Assembly (NCBI GenBank): GCA_900759445.1
Contig: CAAEVH010000037.1
Location: 1 to 64,000, forward strand
From: an uncultured Raoultella sp.
GTDB taxonomy: Bacteria; Pseudomonadota; Gammaproteobacteria; Enterobacterales; Enterobacteriaceae
Direction of reading: 5' to 3'
Length of the DNA: 64,000 bases
Part shown: piece by piece, positions 38,353 to 47,978 of the stretch
Position numbering within the stretch: the first letter of the stretch is position 1
Layout of the letters: every line of letters begins with the position of its first letter
Translations under genes and position numbers: made by a program
Notes under the pieces: generated by a model
Databases searched by the model: none
The model's input: only the letters and a program-made list of their open reading frames with translations
What the model was told of the DNA's origin: nothing

Positions 38353-38826
38353 ATGGCTTTTAATTCTATTTTCATTGGTAATAATGTCAAAGTTGAAATC
38401 GCAGAAGCTCCAGCTAATGGCGGTCAGGCAACTACTTTTACCGTTGTTGAAGAAGTTGGTGCTTTCCCAGCAGCAGCAGGTGCTGAATCGAACGTAGTTA
38501 GCGTAAATACTTTCGGTCAACAGTACGCCAAGAAACTTCTTGGTTCTCGTAGTGTTCCAGATCTAACGCTAACAGTTAACTGGAAACCAGGTTCAACAGG
38601 TCAGGAACTACTTGCATCGGCAGCAGCATCACAAAAACTCATGCAAGTTAAAGTTACCTATTTCCAGAACATCGCAGATCAAGACGGCCCTGCATATTAC
38701 AGCATCGTTAATGGTTACGTAAGTTCTGATGTTGTTAACGGTGATTTTGACGGGGTAGTTACTCGTGATTTCGTTGTATCTGTAACGGGTGCTCCAATCG
38801 CAGTTGGTGAAGTAACTGGTGCTTAA
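38353..38826 (+). CDS. major tail tube protein (gpV-like)
   Basis: 157 residues; polymerises into the tail tube. Homologous to the N-terminal part of the fibre fusion upstream. It carries no Ig-like extension, unlike lambda gpV. It stands immediately before the G/T chaperone pair, the canonical position. A good AAAGGA ribosome site lies upstream. Confidence 0.85.
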   Translation: MAFNSIFIGNNVKVEIAEAPANGGQATTFTVVEEVGAFPAAAGAESNVVSVNTFGQQYAKKLLGSRSVPDLTLTVNWKPGSTGQELLASAAASQKLMQVKVTYFQNIADQDGPAYYSIVNGYVSSDVVNGDFDGVVTRDFVVSVTGAPIAVGEVTGA

Positions 38827-38867
38827 TTACTAAATACTCTACGAATTAATTACAAGGATAAACAAAA

Positions 38868-39158
38868 ATGGATTTCTCTAATCTTATGAAAGCTATTGGT
38901 GTGAAAGTAACACCAGTAGAACTAACACCAGAATGTACTGTATATATTAAACTACCTAACATTACCCAACATGCAGAATGTGCTGATCCATATAAGGCAA
39001 TTTTCTATTGTGTAGTTGATGAAGAAGGTAAACAGATTTTTGATTCACCTGAACAAGTTGAAGAAAAAGTTGATCTTACTGTACAACTAAAATTGAATGC
39101 TGAAATTGGAAACGTTTTTGCTAAATCCTTTAATGTTGAGGATGTAGAGGGAAAGTAA
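38868..39158 (+). CDS. tail assembly chaperone G
   Basis: 96 residues, gpG-like, ending ...DVEGK. Its last codons form the slippery site G-GGA-AAG at 39149-39155 just before the stop, the same heptamer as in lambda. Most ribosomes stop here to give G; some shift -1 to make GT. G recruits the tape measure during tail assembly. Confidence 0.85.
   Translation: MDFSNLMKAIGVKVTPVELTPECTVYIKLPNITQHAECADPYKAIFYCVVDEEGKQIFDSPEQVEEKVDLTVQLKLNAEIGNVFAKSFNVEDVEGK
39149..39155 (+). promoter_or_regulatory. -1 programmed frameshift site (GGGAAAG)
   Basis: In the zero frame the reading is G-GGA-AAG-TAA. A -1 slip lets ribosomes continue from 39155 in the T frame, open to 39523. Lambda G/GT uses the identical heptamer. 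Confidence 0.85.
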
Positions 39159-39523
39159 GACGCGATCCGATTCTCAAACTATCACTATCTTTATTGTATA
39201 ACAACGGGTGTAGTGTGGATGAACTCTGCACTATGCCCGTTTTGCTTTTCTACTACCTGTTAGTTTTTAAAGAAATCGTTGATCCTGAATCTTCACAGAT
39301 AGAGCAAATCAGGCATACCGAACTACTACAGGCAATATGGTTAAGTACTGGCAACATAAAGAAAGAAGATATACCTAAATTTAATATCTATGAACTCGAC
39401 TCACTGAATATTATTTCAAATAAAACCTTAGCTGAACAACATGCAGAGAGGGAGAAGAAGATCGCAGAACAAAACAAAGCAAATATGCTTAATTGGATGG
39501 GAGTAAAGCCTAATGGCAAATAA
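39155..39523 (+). CDS. T segment of the GT tail chaperone fusion (by -1 frameshift)
   Basis: The frame opened by the -1 slip encodes about 122 residues beyond G, making a GT protein of about 218. It has no proper start codon of its own: only a TTG at 39194 without a ribosome site. Lambda T likewise exists only as GT. GT bridges tape measure and tail tube. The end overlaps the tape-measure start by 11 bases. Confidence 0.8.
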   Translation, partial: VRRDPILKLSLSLLYNNGCSVDELCTMPVLLFYYLLVFKEIVDPESSQIEQIRHTELLQAIWLSTGNIKKEDIPKFNIYELDSLNIISNKTLAEQHAEREKKIAEQNKANMLNWMGVKPNGK

Positions 39524-41975
39524 CAATAGACAATCAATGATTTTTGAAATCACTGGTGATGAATCAGGATTACAAAGATCATTAAAAAATGTAGCCAATG
39601 ATATAGGTAACTTTGGTGATCAGGCGGGTGGGGTATTCGGTGGGATCAATACTGGCTTATCTACTACCTCTAAAGCTATGTCAGGTTTTGCAGGTGCTGT
39701 AGGTGTGGCAGGCTTAGCCATTGCTGCAACTATGGCAAAAGTACAGGAACAATCAGAAAAGGCTTTTGAAGTCTTTCAGGCAGCATCTCTATCACAGTCA
39801 GGTATAGTACAGATTCAACAGGCCGCTAATATGTTCGCCGCCGTTGGTCTTACTATGGATAACGTAGCTGATCAGATAAAAGACTCAAAGGATAAGTTGG
39901 GCGATGCCATAACTAACAATGCTGGTTCTATGTTAACTGACGTTATTCAACCGTTGAAATTGAATATGTTCGAGCTACAGAAAGCAGCAGAAAACGGTGA
40001 AGATATTATTGCAAAGATTTACTATCAGGCTAAACAAATGGGATTCAGTCAGTCTCAGATAGTAAACATGATGGAAACTGTTGCAAACGATGCATCAAAA
40101 CGCATGACTATCTACAGAGAGTTTAATAGTGAACAAGAGTATCAAAACAGCCTTGCTAATGAAACCATACAACTAACCGCAGAACAATCACGACAATTTG
40201 AAGAATACAGGACTGCAACTAATAATTTATCCAGAGCGTGGGATAGCTGGAAAAACTCAACCCTTGCACCTGTTGCACAGAACCTTGCTGAAATTCTCGA
40301 TTTAATGACGAAAATTCTTAATAGCAAACCTGTTAATGCAGCGGCAGCAGCAGTTAGTAAAGAAGGCATTCAGGCAACTCAACAGTACCAACAACAGTTT
40401 CAACAACAGATACTAAAAAATTCTTCAATCTATGGTACACAAATAGTAGCAGATCAGCAAAAGCAGCAAGAGGAAAATAATAAAACCTTTGCAAACTTAT
40501 TAGCAAATCTTGATGCAGCACATAACCTACTTGATAAACAGAAAGAAGAATACAATAAAGGCTCAGATAGAAGCGTAATTGATACTGCATTAAAACCTTA
40601 TCTTTCCGCTAAACAAAAAACTCAAGCACAGATTGATACCCTTGATGCAACACATGCACAATTAAGAGCAACTATTAAAGATTCTTTGGTACGAGCATAT
40701 AAAGGCGATCAGGCAGCTATGAATGCCGATTTAGCTAAACTTGATGAAGGTTATAAAGACAACAGAGAGAAATTAGTAAAAAGCCTAACAGCCGATGAAG
40801 ATAAAGCACGTGATGCAAAGTTAAAAAAAGATGATGCCGCAGCGAAAGCAGCTAAGGCAGCACAAGATAAAATTAATGAGCAAACGAAGAGAGCAAAGGC
40901 ATTATTAGAACAAACGTTATCACAGATCGGTACTAATGAAACTCAAGTACGTATTACCCGTTTTAACTATGAACAAGATCAGATTGAAAAGCGTATACGT
41001 GAAGCAGGTAAATTAGCTGGTAGTTCTGAATCTGAAATTACAGATATGTTATCCAAGCAATATGAAAGCCGTAAAACTAAGTACAAAGATATGGTTGATC
41101 AAATGCTTGATGAAACTGACAGACTAAAACAGGCACAGAACATTGCAGCTATTGCTAACGATCCCAATGCAACACCAGATGCTAAGGCACGAGCAGCAGC
41201 AGCGGGTACTACCTGGATGAATGATACCGTTAGTCAGGGTTTAGGGTACAAGAACCCGTTAGATTTTTCGCCAGATCAAGTACAGAACCAGAACATCAAC
41301 ACCGAAGAACAAGAGAACCAAGATGGGGCTAAGGCTCTATACGATGCCAAAGTAATTGGATTCCAGGAGTACCAGGATCAGCTAACAGCGATTCAGGCCA
41401 ACGCCGATATAAAACGTGGTCGATTAACCGCAGACGCACTAACCAGTACGTTAGGGATGTGGCAAGCGGGGGCAGGTAACGTAGGGGATATCATGGCTGG
41501 TGTGTTCGGTGAGTCATCAGCAGCGGCAAAGGCAGCATTTGCCGTAAGCAAAGGCATTGCCATTGCTCAGGCAGTGATCAACATCCAGCAGGGCATATCC
41601 GAAGCCATAAAACTTGGATGGCCTATGGGGATCGCAGCAGGGCTACAGGTAGCAGCTCAGGGTGCTTCCATTGTACGTACTATCAAGGGTACAGCTATCC
41701 AGGGGCAAGCCCACGATGGATGGGATTCACTACCAAGTACTGGTACATACAATCTTGAAAAAGGTGAACGTGTAGTAGGTAAATCATTAAACCAAGATTT
41801 AACCAAATACTTGAGTAATCAGGATGGCAGTAAATCAGGTGATGTTAAAATTGATGCACCATTAATTATTAATAGTAATGGTCAAATCTCAGATGCTGAT
41901 TTCCAAAAGATGTGTGATAAACACGCTGATGTAATAGTCCAGGCAACACGTAAATCTCAAAAAAATAACGTATAA
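39513..41975 (+). CDS. tape measure protein
   Basis: 820 residues setting tail length. Long helical stretches with coiled-coil character (about 300-480), an N-terminal amphipathic head domain and hydrophobic segments near 55-75 and 640-710 (AAFAVSKGIAIAQAVINIQQGISEA). The C-terminus contains the AHDGWDSLPSTGTYNLEKGERVV motif typical of lambda-type tape measures. Position after GT is canonical. Confidence 0.92.
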   Translation: MANNNRQSMIFEITGDESGLQRSLKNVANDIGNFGDQAGGVFGGINTGLSTTSKAMSGFAGAVGVAGLAIAATMAKVQEQSEKAFEVFQAASLSQSGIVQIQQAANMFAAVGLTMDNVADQIKDSKDKLGDAITNNAGSMLTDVIQPLKLNMFELQKAAENGEDIIAKIYYQAKQMGFSQSQIVNMMETVANDASKRMTIYREFNSEQEYQNSLANETIQLTAEQSRQFEEYRTATNNLSRAWDSWKNSTLAPVAQNLAEILDLMTKILNSKPVNAAAAAVSKEGIQATQQYQQQFQQQILKNSSIYGTQIVADQQKQQEENNKTFANLLANLDAAHNLLDKQKEEYNKGSDRSVIDTALKPYLSAKQKTQAQIDTLDATHAQLRATIKDSLVRAYKGDQAAMNADLAKLDEGYKDNREKLVKSLTADEDKARDAKLKKDDAAAKAAKAAQDKINEQTKRAKALLEQTLSQIGTNETQVRITRFNYEQDQIEKRIREAGKLAGSSESEITDMLSKQYESRKTKYKDMVDQMLDETDRLKQAQNIAAIANDPNATPDAKARAAAAGTTWMNDTVSQGLGYKNPLDFSPDQVQNQNINTEEQENQDGAKALYDAKVIGFQEYQDQLTAIQANADIKRGRLTADALTSTLGMWQAGAGNVGDIMAGVFGESSAAAKAAFAVSKGIAIAQAVINIQQGISEAIKLGWPMGIAAGLQVAAQGASIVRTIKGTAIQGQAHDGWDSLPSTGTYNLEKGERVVGKSLNQDLTKYLSNQDGSKSGDVKIDAPLIINSNGQISDADFQKMCDKHADVIVQATRKSQKNNV

Positions 41976-42026
41976 ATATCATATAGCCCACATGGATTGT
42001 GGGCTAATCATTAAAGGAATAATAAT

Positions 42027-42581
42027 ATGTTAAACAACGCTCTTATTAGTGAGTTCATGTTAACGGATAATATACCGCAATACCAAAACCAAACCTGGAC
42101 AGGTGAAACTATTACACGTGTGGTTGGTTCGCAGTACTTTACCCTTAGTTTTAAAGTTACCTTGAACAAAATGAACCGTGCAGAACTCGCTAACTTCTAC
42201 GCATTATATGGTCAGGGCAAACCGTTCTCAATGCCTCTTGGTTGGTGGAGCACATACAACGGTACTCAAATCTCACAGGTACAGGCAACCGCAGCAAGGG
42301 CAGCAGGGGCAACTTCAATTGCCGTGAATGCTAATTCTCTTGAGGTTGGTACATTAGTACAATTCAATGGACACACTAAACTGTATCGAATTATCGCCAA
42401 TAATGGCAGTGTGATTACTATTTTCCCTGGTCTTGTTAAAAATATTCAGCTTGGGGAAGTAATGAAATATGACAATATTCAAGGTTCATTTATTCTTACA
42501 CCACAGAACGCAGCATATAAAATGCCAAGTACTAACGTAATGGAAGTGACAATAAACGCAACCGAAAACATCAGAGGTTAA
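42027..42581 (+). CDS. minor tail protein (gpM-like position)
   Basis: 184 residues. The opening PQYQNQTWTGETITRVVGSQYFTLSF and the central AGATSIAVNANSLEVGTLVQFNGHTKLYRI look like a distal-tail protein with an inserted small beta domain. It lies between tape measure and the L-like gene and so should form part of the tail tip ring. Assignment is mostly by position. Confidence 0.6.
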   Translation: MLNNALISEFMLTDNIPQYQNQTWTGETITRVVGSQYFTLSFKVTLNKMNRAELANFYALYGQGKPFSMPLGWWSTYNGTQISQVQATAARAAGATSIAVNANSLEVGTLVQFNGHTKLYRIIANNGSVITIFPGLVKNIQLGEVMKYDNIQGSFILTPQNAAYKMPSTNVMEVTINATENIRG

Positions 42582-42583
42582 TT

Positions 42584-43228
42584 ATGTCAATTCCAAACAA
42601 TGTACTAAACAATCCAGAACTTGTTAGTTACTGGAATCTGACTCGTGGTGATAACAAAACGATTCTAACAGAGAAAGAACTCTATCAGTGTGGCGTTATG
42701 GTAAAGCTAATTGATGTACTTCCACCTACTGGCAGCAGCATATATCTCACTGATTCATTGGCAGACCAGAACTACAACGGCATTACATATAAATCGGTTC
42801 CTGATTTTCTTGATTCATCATTTGCGAATTATGTAGAAAAAACACAAATCAACAATAACGGTACTTCATTGAAAGTAAGTAACGTAAGCCAGGATTATCT
42901 TTCTATGGCCTTACGTGGATTATGGAATGATGCAAAAGTAAACATCTGGATGGGGATTGTTAATCCGGCTACAGGTAGCATTCTTTATGCCTACCGTATG
43001 TTCAGTGGTTACATCGATTACTTTAGTTCTGACTTTAACAATGCAGCAAGTAATACCACAAATGAAACTACTGTTAATCTAAGTTCGATGTGGAAGAAAT
43101 TAGATCAGACACAACGCTTGTTATCAAGTACATCAGTACACCAATCAATGCATACTGGCGATAAGTTCTTTGACTTAATCGGCATACTAAATAGTTCAGA
43201 GCAATTCTGGAAGAGTAGTAAGAAATAA
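42584..43228 (+). CDS. minor tail protein (gpL-like / DUF2163-like)
   Basis: 214 residues, beta-rich tip protein with LTDSLADQNYNGITYKSVPDF and LSMALRGLWNDAKVNIWMGIVNPATG, in the position of lambda L. Its stop overlaps the next start by one base. No cysteine cluster for an iron-sulphur site as in lambda gpL is visible, apart from one isolated cysteine. Confidence 0.6.
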   Translation: MSIPNNVLNNPELVSYWNLTRGDNKTILTEKELYQCGVMVKLIDVLPPTGSSIYLTDSLADQNYNGITYKSVPDFLDSSFANYVEKTQINNNGTSLKVSNVSQDYLSMALRGLWNDAKVNIWMGIVNPATGSILYAYRMFSGYIDYFSSDFNNAASNTTNETTVNLSSMWKKLDQTQRLLSSTSVHQSMHTGDKFFDLIGILNSSEQFWKSSKK

Positions 43229-43623
43229 TGAAAAATGGATTTATAACAGAGTACCTAAGTGGTTTAGTTGGTGAACCGTTAGTGTACGGTACTAATGATT
43301 GTCATATCATGGTACTTACCGTAATAGATATGATTACTGGTAGTAATTACCGTGATGAAATCTATCAGAAATACACAACACCAACAGCAGGTAGAAAATA
43401 CGCAAAAGCAAACTGTAGTTATTCTACTCTACATCTATTGTGTAAAGAAAAAGGCCAATTGGTAAGTGAACCACTTGATGGGGATATAATTATTTCATCA
43501 GGTCACAGTACAGTTTATTGGCGAGGGAAAGTTGTAATTTTATCAGAAGATAAATCCAACTATATCGTTTCTCAATATATCCCAAATGAAAAAGACAAAA
43601 TATACAGATTTAAAGGGGAATAA
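43228..43623 (+). CDS. NlpC/P60-like tail protein (gpK-like)
   Basis: 131 residues. YGTNDCHIM near residue 20 gives the catalytic Cys (NDC motif) and the IISSGHSTVYW segment near 90 the His of a papain-like NlpC/P60 fold. In tails this acts as a peptidoglycan peptidase or a tip-assembly factor. Overlaps the L-like gene and lies two bases before the J-like gene. Confidence 0.7.
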   Translation: MKNGFITEYLSGLVGEPLVYGTNDCHIMVLTVIDMITGSNYRDEIYQKYTTPTAGRKYAKANCSYSTLHLLCKEKGQLVSEPLDGDIIISSGHSTVYWRGKVVILSEDKSNYIVSQYIPNEKDKIYRFKGE

Positions 43624-43625
43624 CT

Positions 43626-46600
43626 ATGGCAGTAGCAGCAGTTGCCGTAGCTATTATCGCAGGAGCATCAGCAGCGGCAGCAGCATACGCAGCAGGTTTA
43701 GCTTTAGCAGCAGTAGTAGCTATAGGTATTGGTACAGCAGCACTATCTTACATTAGTTCATCACAGATGATGAATGTAGGTCAAATGGGGGTAACGTATC
43801 CGAGTACGGGTAGTAACAATGCCCGTTCAACATCACCAAGTACTGGCATACCAATTTCATACGGTGGTTCTAACCGCAACGCAACAGAAGTCGCCTATAA
43901 CAAGTTAGGCTCTATCGTCGTATGGCAGAACGTCTATAAAGGTACTTCAAACCAGTTATGTACGGTTCACGCGATCAGTATCGGTGAAATCGGGCAAGTA
44001 CCAGGGGAACAATCACAAGGCGTAATCAAGCAGATCTATTTTGATAATGCTCCGGTACTCATGGATGGTGCGTACATCACCACAGAGGGGATCGTACCTA
44101 CCTCAATGATGATTGAGAAGTACCGCAAGTACTTGCAGATTGAGGTACGTTTCGGTAAGCCTTCCTACGGTGGTTCTATGACGCTTGCCCGTCAATATGG
44201 CGGCAGTCAATGGACTGACAACATGCGTGGTGATGGTCTTGTACAGATCTGTACTGTAATCAAGAAAACCAACGATTCACTAATTGATGGAATTCTAACG
44301 AACCAGAACTATACATTATCGGTAGAAATGCGTGGACGTATGATCTATGACTTAACTGATAATGTACGTAAACCAAGTTCAAACCCACCAAGCCAACTAT
44401 ATGACTTTATCACTAATACAGAATTTGGATTCGGTCTTGATCCTAATGATATTGATATTACCAGTTTCCTTAACATAGCAAACTATTGTGCTCAGAATCA
44501 TTTCTATTCCAATGGAAATATTCAGTATGATAAATCCTTTAAGGAAAACATCGAAAACATTCTACAAACATTTGGTGGTGTACTTTATGAATCGAATGGG
44601 AGGTACTATCTAACCGTAGATGCACCAGACATTCCTGTTAAGCATTTTGATGAATCAAGCATTATTGGCGGTGTAAATATCACAACTGGTTCAAAGTCAG
44701 AGTACTTTAACTGTATGGATTCTACCTATACAAACCCAGGTAATGACTATTCACAAGATATTATCCGTTATCCAAGTAATGCCCTTAATAATGAAACTAT
44801 TACTAAAGATGGTTACATTATCAAGAAGGATTTAAACTACCTTTGGGTACAGGATAAGACTCAACTTGCAACACTAAGTAATATCGAACTGCTCAAATCT
44901 AAGTACATCAGCAATACCATCACATTCAACACTTACGTATCAGACTTGAAAGTATTCGATGTTTTTACAATCGATTTTGATGAAGCCGGTTTTAGTAATA
45001 ACAAGTATAGATGTGTGCAACGTACTGTACCAATGACTGTAGACAAAACAGGCATCATCCAGATTACAGCAATTTCCTACGCTGATGGGGTGTATCAGGG
45101 CAAAGATCCAGGGCAGTTCCCACAGGATGGATTGACCAATCTACCTAACCCAACATACGTAGAACCGCCAAGTAATCTAAAGGCTCAGCGTCTTGGGGCA
45201 ACAGCTACAGGTAACGCAGTACTACTAACATGGGATCTCAGTCAGGATACCTCAGTACGTGGATACAAGATCCGCTACAAGCGTAGTGATTCCGGTACTT
45301 GGGTTAACATCGGTAACGTAGGGCAGTACTCAACCAGTTTTGAAATTTTGAATCTACTATATGGTGTACAGTATGATTTTGCTATTGAGGCGTATAACAC
45401 ATTAGGTTATTCATCAGAATTAGTAGCAATCTATAATCAAACACCGCAAGTTATTTTTGCATTACCTAAAATAACTAACCTTAATATGGTGAATGATGAT
45501 GTTGGTCTAAATCAGACTTATGCTCAGGATTTTATTTTCAGATGGGATGATCAGAGTAATGTTGCTGTTAATGGAAAAACATTTACTGATTTCTTTAAAC
45601 ATTATGAAATTCGTGTGTATGACCGATACAGGAACTACATCACCTCGTACTACACCACTACAAGCAACTGGACGTATACATTTGCAATGAATACCAGCGA
45701 TGGCCTAAGCCGTTATCGCGTGTTTGGTATCATCGCTCATGGTTGGGGTACTGGTATCTACAGTGAGGAAGTACAGATAGAGGTAAGTAACCCGCAGCAT
45801 CCACAAATCTTAGGTATCACATTACGTAACGGTTATGAAAATGTGTTCATCGACTGGACTGAATCAAACATCCCTGATTACTCAGGTATCGTTATGCAGA
45901 TCGCCAAAGATGAGGGGTTCAGTTCAGATACCCACTATTTCAGTAGTTCGAACCGCTATAGTGCGTCGTTCGGCGTTGAGGATGGTAGCTGGTTCGCACG
46001 TGTGGCAGCGTATGACGTATTCGGTCAGGATGAACTTGTATGGTCGCCTACTATCGGTTTTAACCAGAACACGAAAGTACCTTACAGTAAGCTGAATGAT
46101 GATGTAATTGATGGGCTACTTAACAGTGATAAAGCTACAGGTATTGTTGAGAAACAGATCGTAGATGAACTTGGTTCACGCTGGCAGCTACAGGTATCAA
46201 ACAACGGCAATGTAACGGGTATTGCTCTTGCAGCAGATGAAAAAACATCAATATTTACCGTTATGGCGGATCGCTTCAGCGTGATCAGTACTGATAGTGC
46301 TAAACAGAGTGATAAGGTTTATCCGTTTGTGATTCAGAACGGCAAGACTTACATCAACTCAGCGGTTATAGCTGATGCGAGTATCAATACAGCTCAAATT
46401 AACAACTTAGCAGTTACTACCGCCAAGATTCAAAACGCCGCTATTGATAATACTAAAATCGCCAATGCTGCTATTCGTAATGCACATATCATGAATGGTG
46501 AAATAGACTCAGCCAAAATCAGCCAGCAGATACAATCAAGTAATTGGGATGGTTCAAATGGTTGGATGATCAACAAGAATGGTACTGCCAACTTTAGTAA

Positions 46601-47159
46601 CGCTACTATTCGCGGTACAATTTTTGCGAACAGTGGGGTACTCAACAACGTTACTATCAATGAAAACTGTAATATTCTTGGTACGTTAAGTGCTACTCGT
46701 ATAGTTGGTGATGTTTGTCGCCCACAATCAACAGGCATCCAGTCTAATCAATTCCTTTTTGGTTCGAAGGTGGTTAGTGGTGGTACAGTCGGCTTATCTC
46801 CAGTACCGAACCAACACTATGTAGCGTTGCGTATACGTGGTGAAGATTTTGACAGATACTTAGATAGTAATATGTCAATCAGTCTTGCAAGTTATGAACG
46901 CCAGTACTTCTATATACGTATGGGTGGTGATGGAATTGGGTTAACCAATTTGGCTTACATAGATGCAGGTAACGATGGACACAATACACCTTATACTTAT
47001 CGTTTAAATGGTGTTTTTATACCTCGTGTTGGTCGCGGTAACTGGAACTATATCTATGTTATGTGTACTACAAGCCGTGGTTCTACTGCTTCACTAAATG
47101 TTCCTGCTGATTTCCAAGCATGGGTTTACAGAGCAGGGGATCAACCGCTCTATAACTAA
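43626..47159 (+). CDS. tail tip / host-specificity protein (gpJ-like)
   Basis: 1177 residues. A hydrophobic alanine-rich N-terminus (about 1-50) of the gpI-type is followed by the conserved J hub (TSPSTGIPISYGGSNRNATEV; GSIVVWQNVYKG). A fibronectin-III domain lies at about 518-620 (PSNLKAQRLGATATGNAVLLTWDLS), with a second weaker one after it. A C-terminal stem with AKIQNAAIDNTKIANAAIRNAHI precedes a receptor-binding tip at about 1040-1177. It appears to fuse I-like and J-like parts since no separate I gene is present. Confidence 0.9.
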   Translation: MAVAAVAVAIIAGASAAAAAYAAGLALAAVVAIGIGTAALSYISSSQMMNVGQMGVTYPSTGSNNARSTSPSTGIPISYGGSNRNATEVAYNKLGSIVVWQNVYKGTSNQLCTVHAISIGEIGQVPGEQSQGVIKQIYFDNAPVLMDGAYITTEGIVPTSMMIEKYRKYLQIEVRFGKPSYGGSMTLARQYGGSQWTDNMRGDGLVQICTVIKKTNDSLIDGILTNQNYTLSVEMRGRMIYDLTDNVRKPSSNPPSQLYDFITNTEFGFGLDPNDIDITSFLNIANYCAQNHFYSNGNIQYDKSFKENIENILQTFGGVLYESNGRYYLTVDAPDIPVKHFDESSIIGGVNITTGSKSEYFNCMDSTYTNPGNDYSQDIIRYPSNALNNETITKDGYIIKKDLNYLWVQDKTQLATLSNIELLKSKYISNTITFNTYVSDLKVFDVFTIDFDEAGFSNNKYRCVQRTVPMTVDKTGIIQITAISYADGVYQGKDPGQFPQDGLTNLPNPTYVEPPSNLKAQRLGATATGNAVLLTWDLSQDTSVRGYKIRYKRSDSGTWVNIGNVGQYSTSFEILNLLYGVQYDFAIEAYNTLGYSSELVAIYNQTPQVIFALPKITNLNMVNDDVGLNQTYAQDFIFRWDDQSNVAVNGKTFTDFFKHYEIRVYDRYRNYITSYYTTTSNWTYTFAMNTSDGLSRYRVFGIIAHGWGTGIYSEEVQIEVSNPQHPQILGITLRNGYENVFIDWTESNIPDYSGIVMQIAKDEGFSSDTHYFSSSNRYSASFGVEDGSWFARVAAYDVFGQDELVWSPTIGFNQNTKVPYSKLNDDVIDGLLNSDKATGIVEKQIVDELGSRWQLQVSNNGNVTGIALAADEKTSIFTVMADRFSVISTDSAKQSDKVYPFVIQNGKTYINSAVIADASINTAQINNLAVTTAKIQNAAIDNTKIANAAIRNAHIMNGEIDSAKISQQIQSSNWDGSNGWMINKNGTANFSNATIRGTIFANSGVLNNVTINENCNILGTLSATRIVGDVCRPQSTGIQSNQFLFGSKVVSGGTVGLSPVPNQHYVALRIRGEDFDRYLDSNMSISLASYERQYFYIRMGGDGIGLTNLAYIDAGNDGHNTPYTYRLNGVFIPRVGRGNWNYIYVMCTTSRGSTASLNVPADFQAWVYRAGDQPLYN

Positions 47160-47201
47160 GTTCATAAATACTATTACCAAATATAATATGTAGGAACATA
47201 A

Positions 47202-47480
47202 ATGGACATTTTAACAATTGGTTCATTAGTTGTTTCCGCTTTAGTATTGTGCTGGACTGTTTATAGGGATTTTACATCTGACTCAGACGAATTAGATGCA
47301 CGTATTTCTACCGTTGAAACAAAAGTTGCTTTGATGGATCAGTCTCTAACTTCGCTTGAGCAGGAACAAGATCAGATGAAGCAGACTTTGAAAAACTTAG
47401 AAGATAGTGTGCATATGCTTGATATTAAAATTGAGCGTGTGATTGCTATGCTTGAAACGCTAAAAAACAAAAGGGGCTAA
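47202..47480 (+). CDS. single-helix coiled-coil membrane protein (XhlA-like)
   Basis: 92 residues: a short membrane helix at about 5-22, then a continuous heptad coiled coil. The layout resembles XhlA-type lysis accessory proteins that act with holin. Its location between the tip gene and the endolysin supports a lysis role. It ends in a bidirectional terminator. Confidence 0.55.
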   Translation: MDILTIGSLVVSALVLCWTVYRDFTSDSDELDARISTVETKVALMDQSLTSLEQEQDQMKQTLKNLEDSVHMLDIKIERVIAMLETLKNKRG

Positions 47481-47494
47481 ATAGCCCCTTTTTT
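47465..47494. terminator. Bidirectional terminator
   Basis: AAGGGGCT-aaat-AGCCCCTT with A run before and T run after. It overlaps both the end of the coiled-coil gene and the convergent endolysin stop. Confidence 0.9.
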
Positions 47495-47939
47495 ATTTGT
47501 TGGTGAGTTCTACAATCATCTGATCTACTCGTGATTTTGTTTGTCCGTACCATAGTGAATCCTTAGCTTGTACAATCGCTTCTTTATAGTTTTTATCACG
47601 TAAGGCTTGAATCATCTTTCTGAACTTTAAAGTACCTGATAGGCCAAGTTGAAAAACCATAATGATCATGAAGTCTTGCCAGTCAGCAGGCAAATCTAAT
47701 CCTATTGAACGAACAGCAGACTTAGCAGTACTGATATCTTCTTCTAACATCCTTTCGGCTTGTTCTGGTGTAATGCCGTTTGGATATGATTCGCCGGATT
47801 TTAGTAGTCTACCGTACCCAATAGTTGGATAACCAAGACTATCTTTATATGTCCAGAATTTACCATTCTTAAAATAACCAACTTTAGTTTGATAGGCAAT
47901 TGAACCCTCATAGTTAATTAGTCTGTTTTTTATATCCAT
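47493..47939 (-). CDS. endolysin, T4-type lysozyme (GH24)
   Basis: 148 residues. Catalytic triad of T4 lysozyme type: E11 in INYEGS, D33 and T39 in YKDSLGYPTIGYG, the D-to-T spacing equal to that of T4. No signal or SAR helix, so it needs a holin; the likely holin is at 49357. Unusually it runs leftward against the late operon and must have its own promoter near 47945. Confidence 0.88.
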   Translation of the reverse strand: MDIKNRLINYEGSIAYQTKVGYFKNGKFWTYKDSLGYPTIGYGRLLKSGESYPNGITPEQAERMLEEDISTAKSAVRSIGLDLPADWQDFMIIMVFQLGLSGTLKFRKMIQALRDKNYKEAIVQAKDSLWYGQTKSRVDQMIVELTNK

Positions 47940-47978
47940 TAAATAAATACCTTATAACAGTTATCATAGGGTATTTAT

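Noticed and set aside
39194..39523. Independent gene starting at TTG 39194
   Set aside because: No ribosome site, and the frame is exactly the -1 continuation of G after a lambda-type slippery site.
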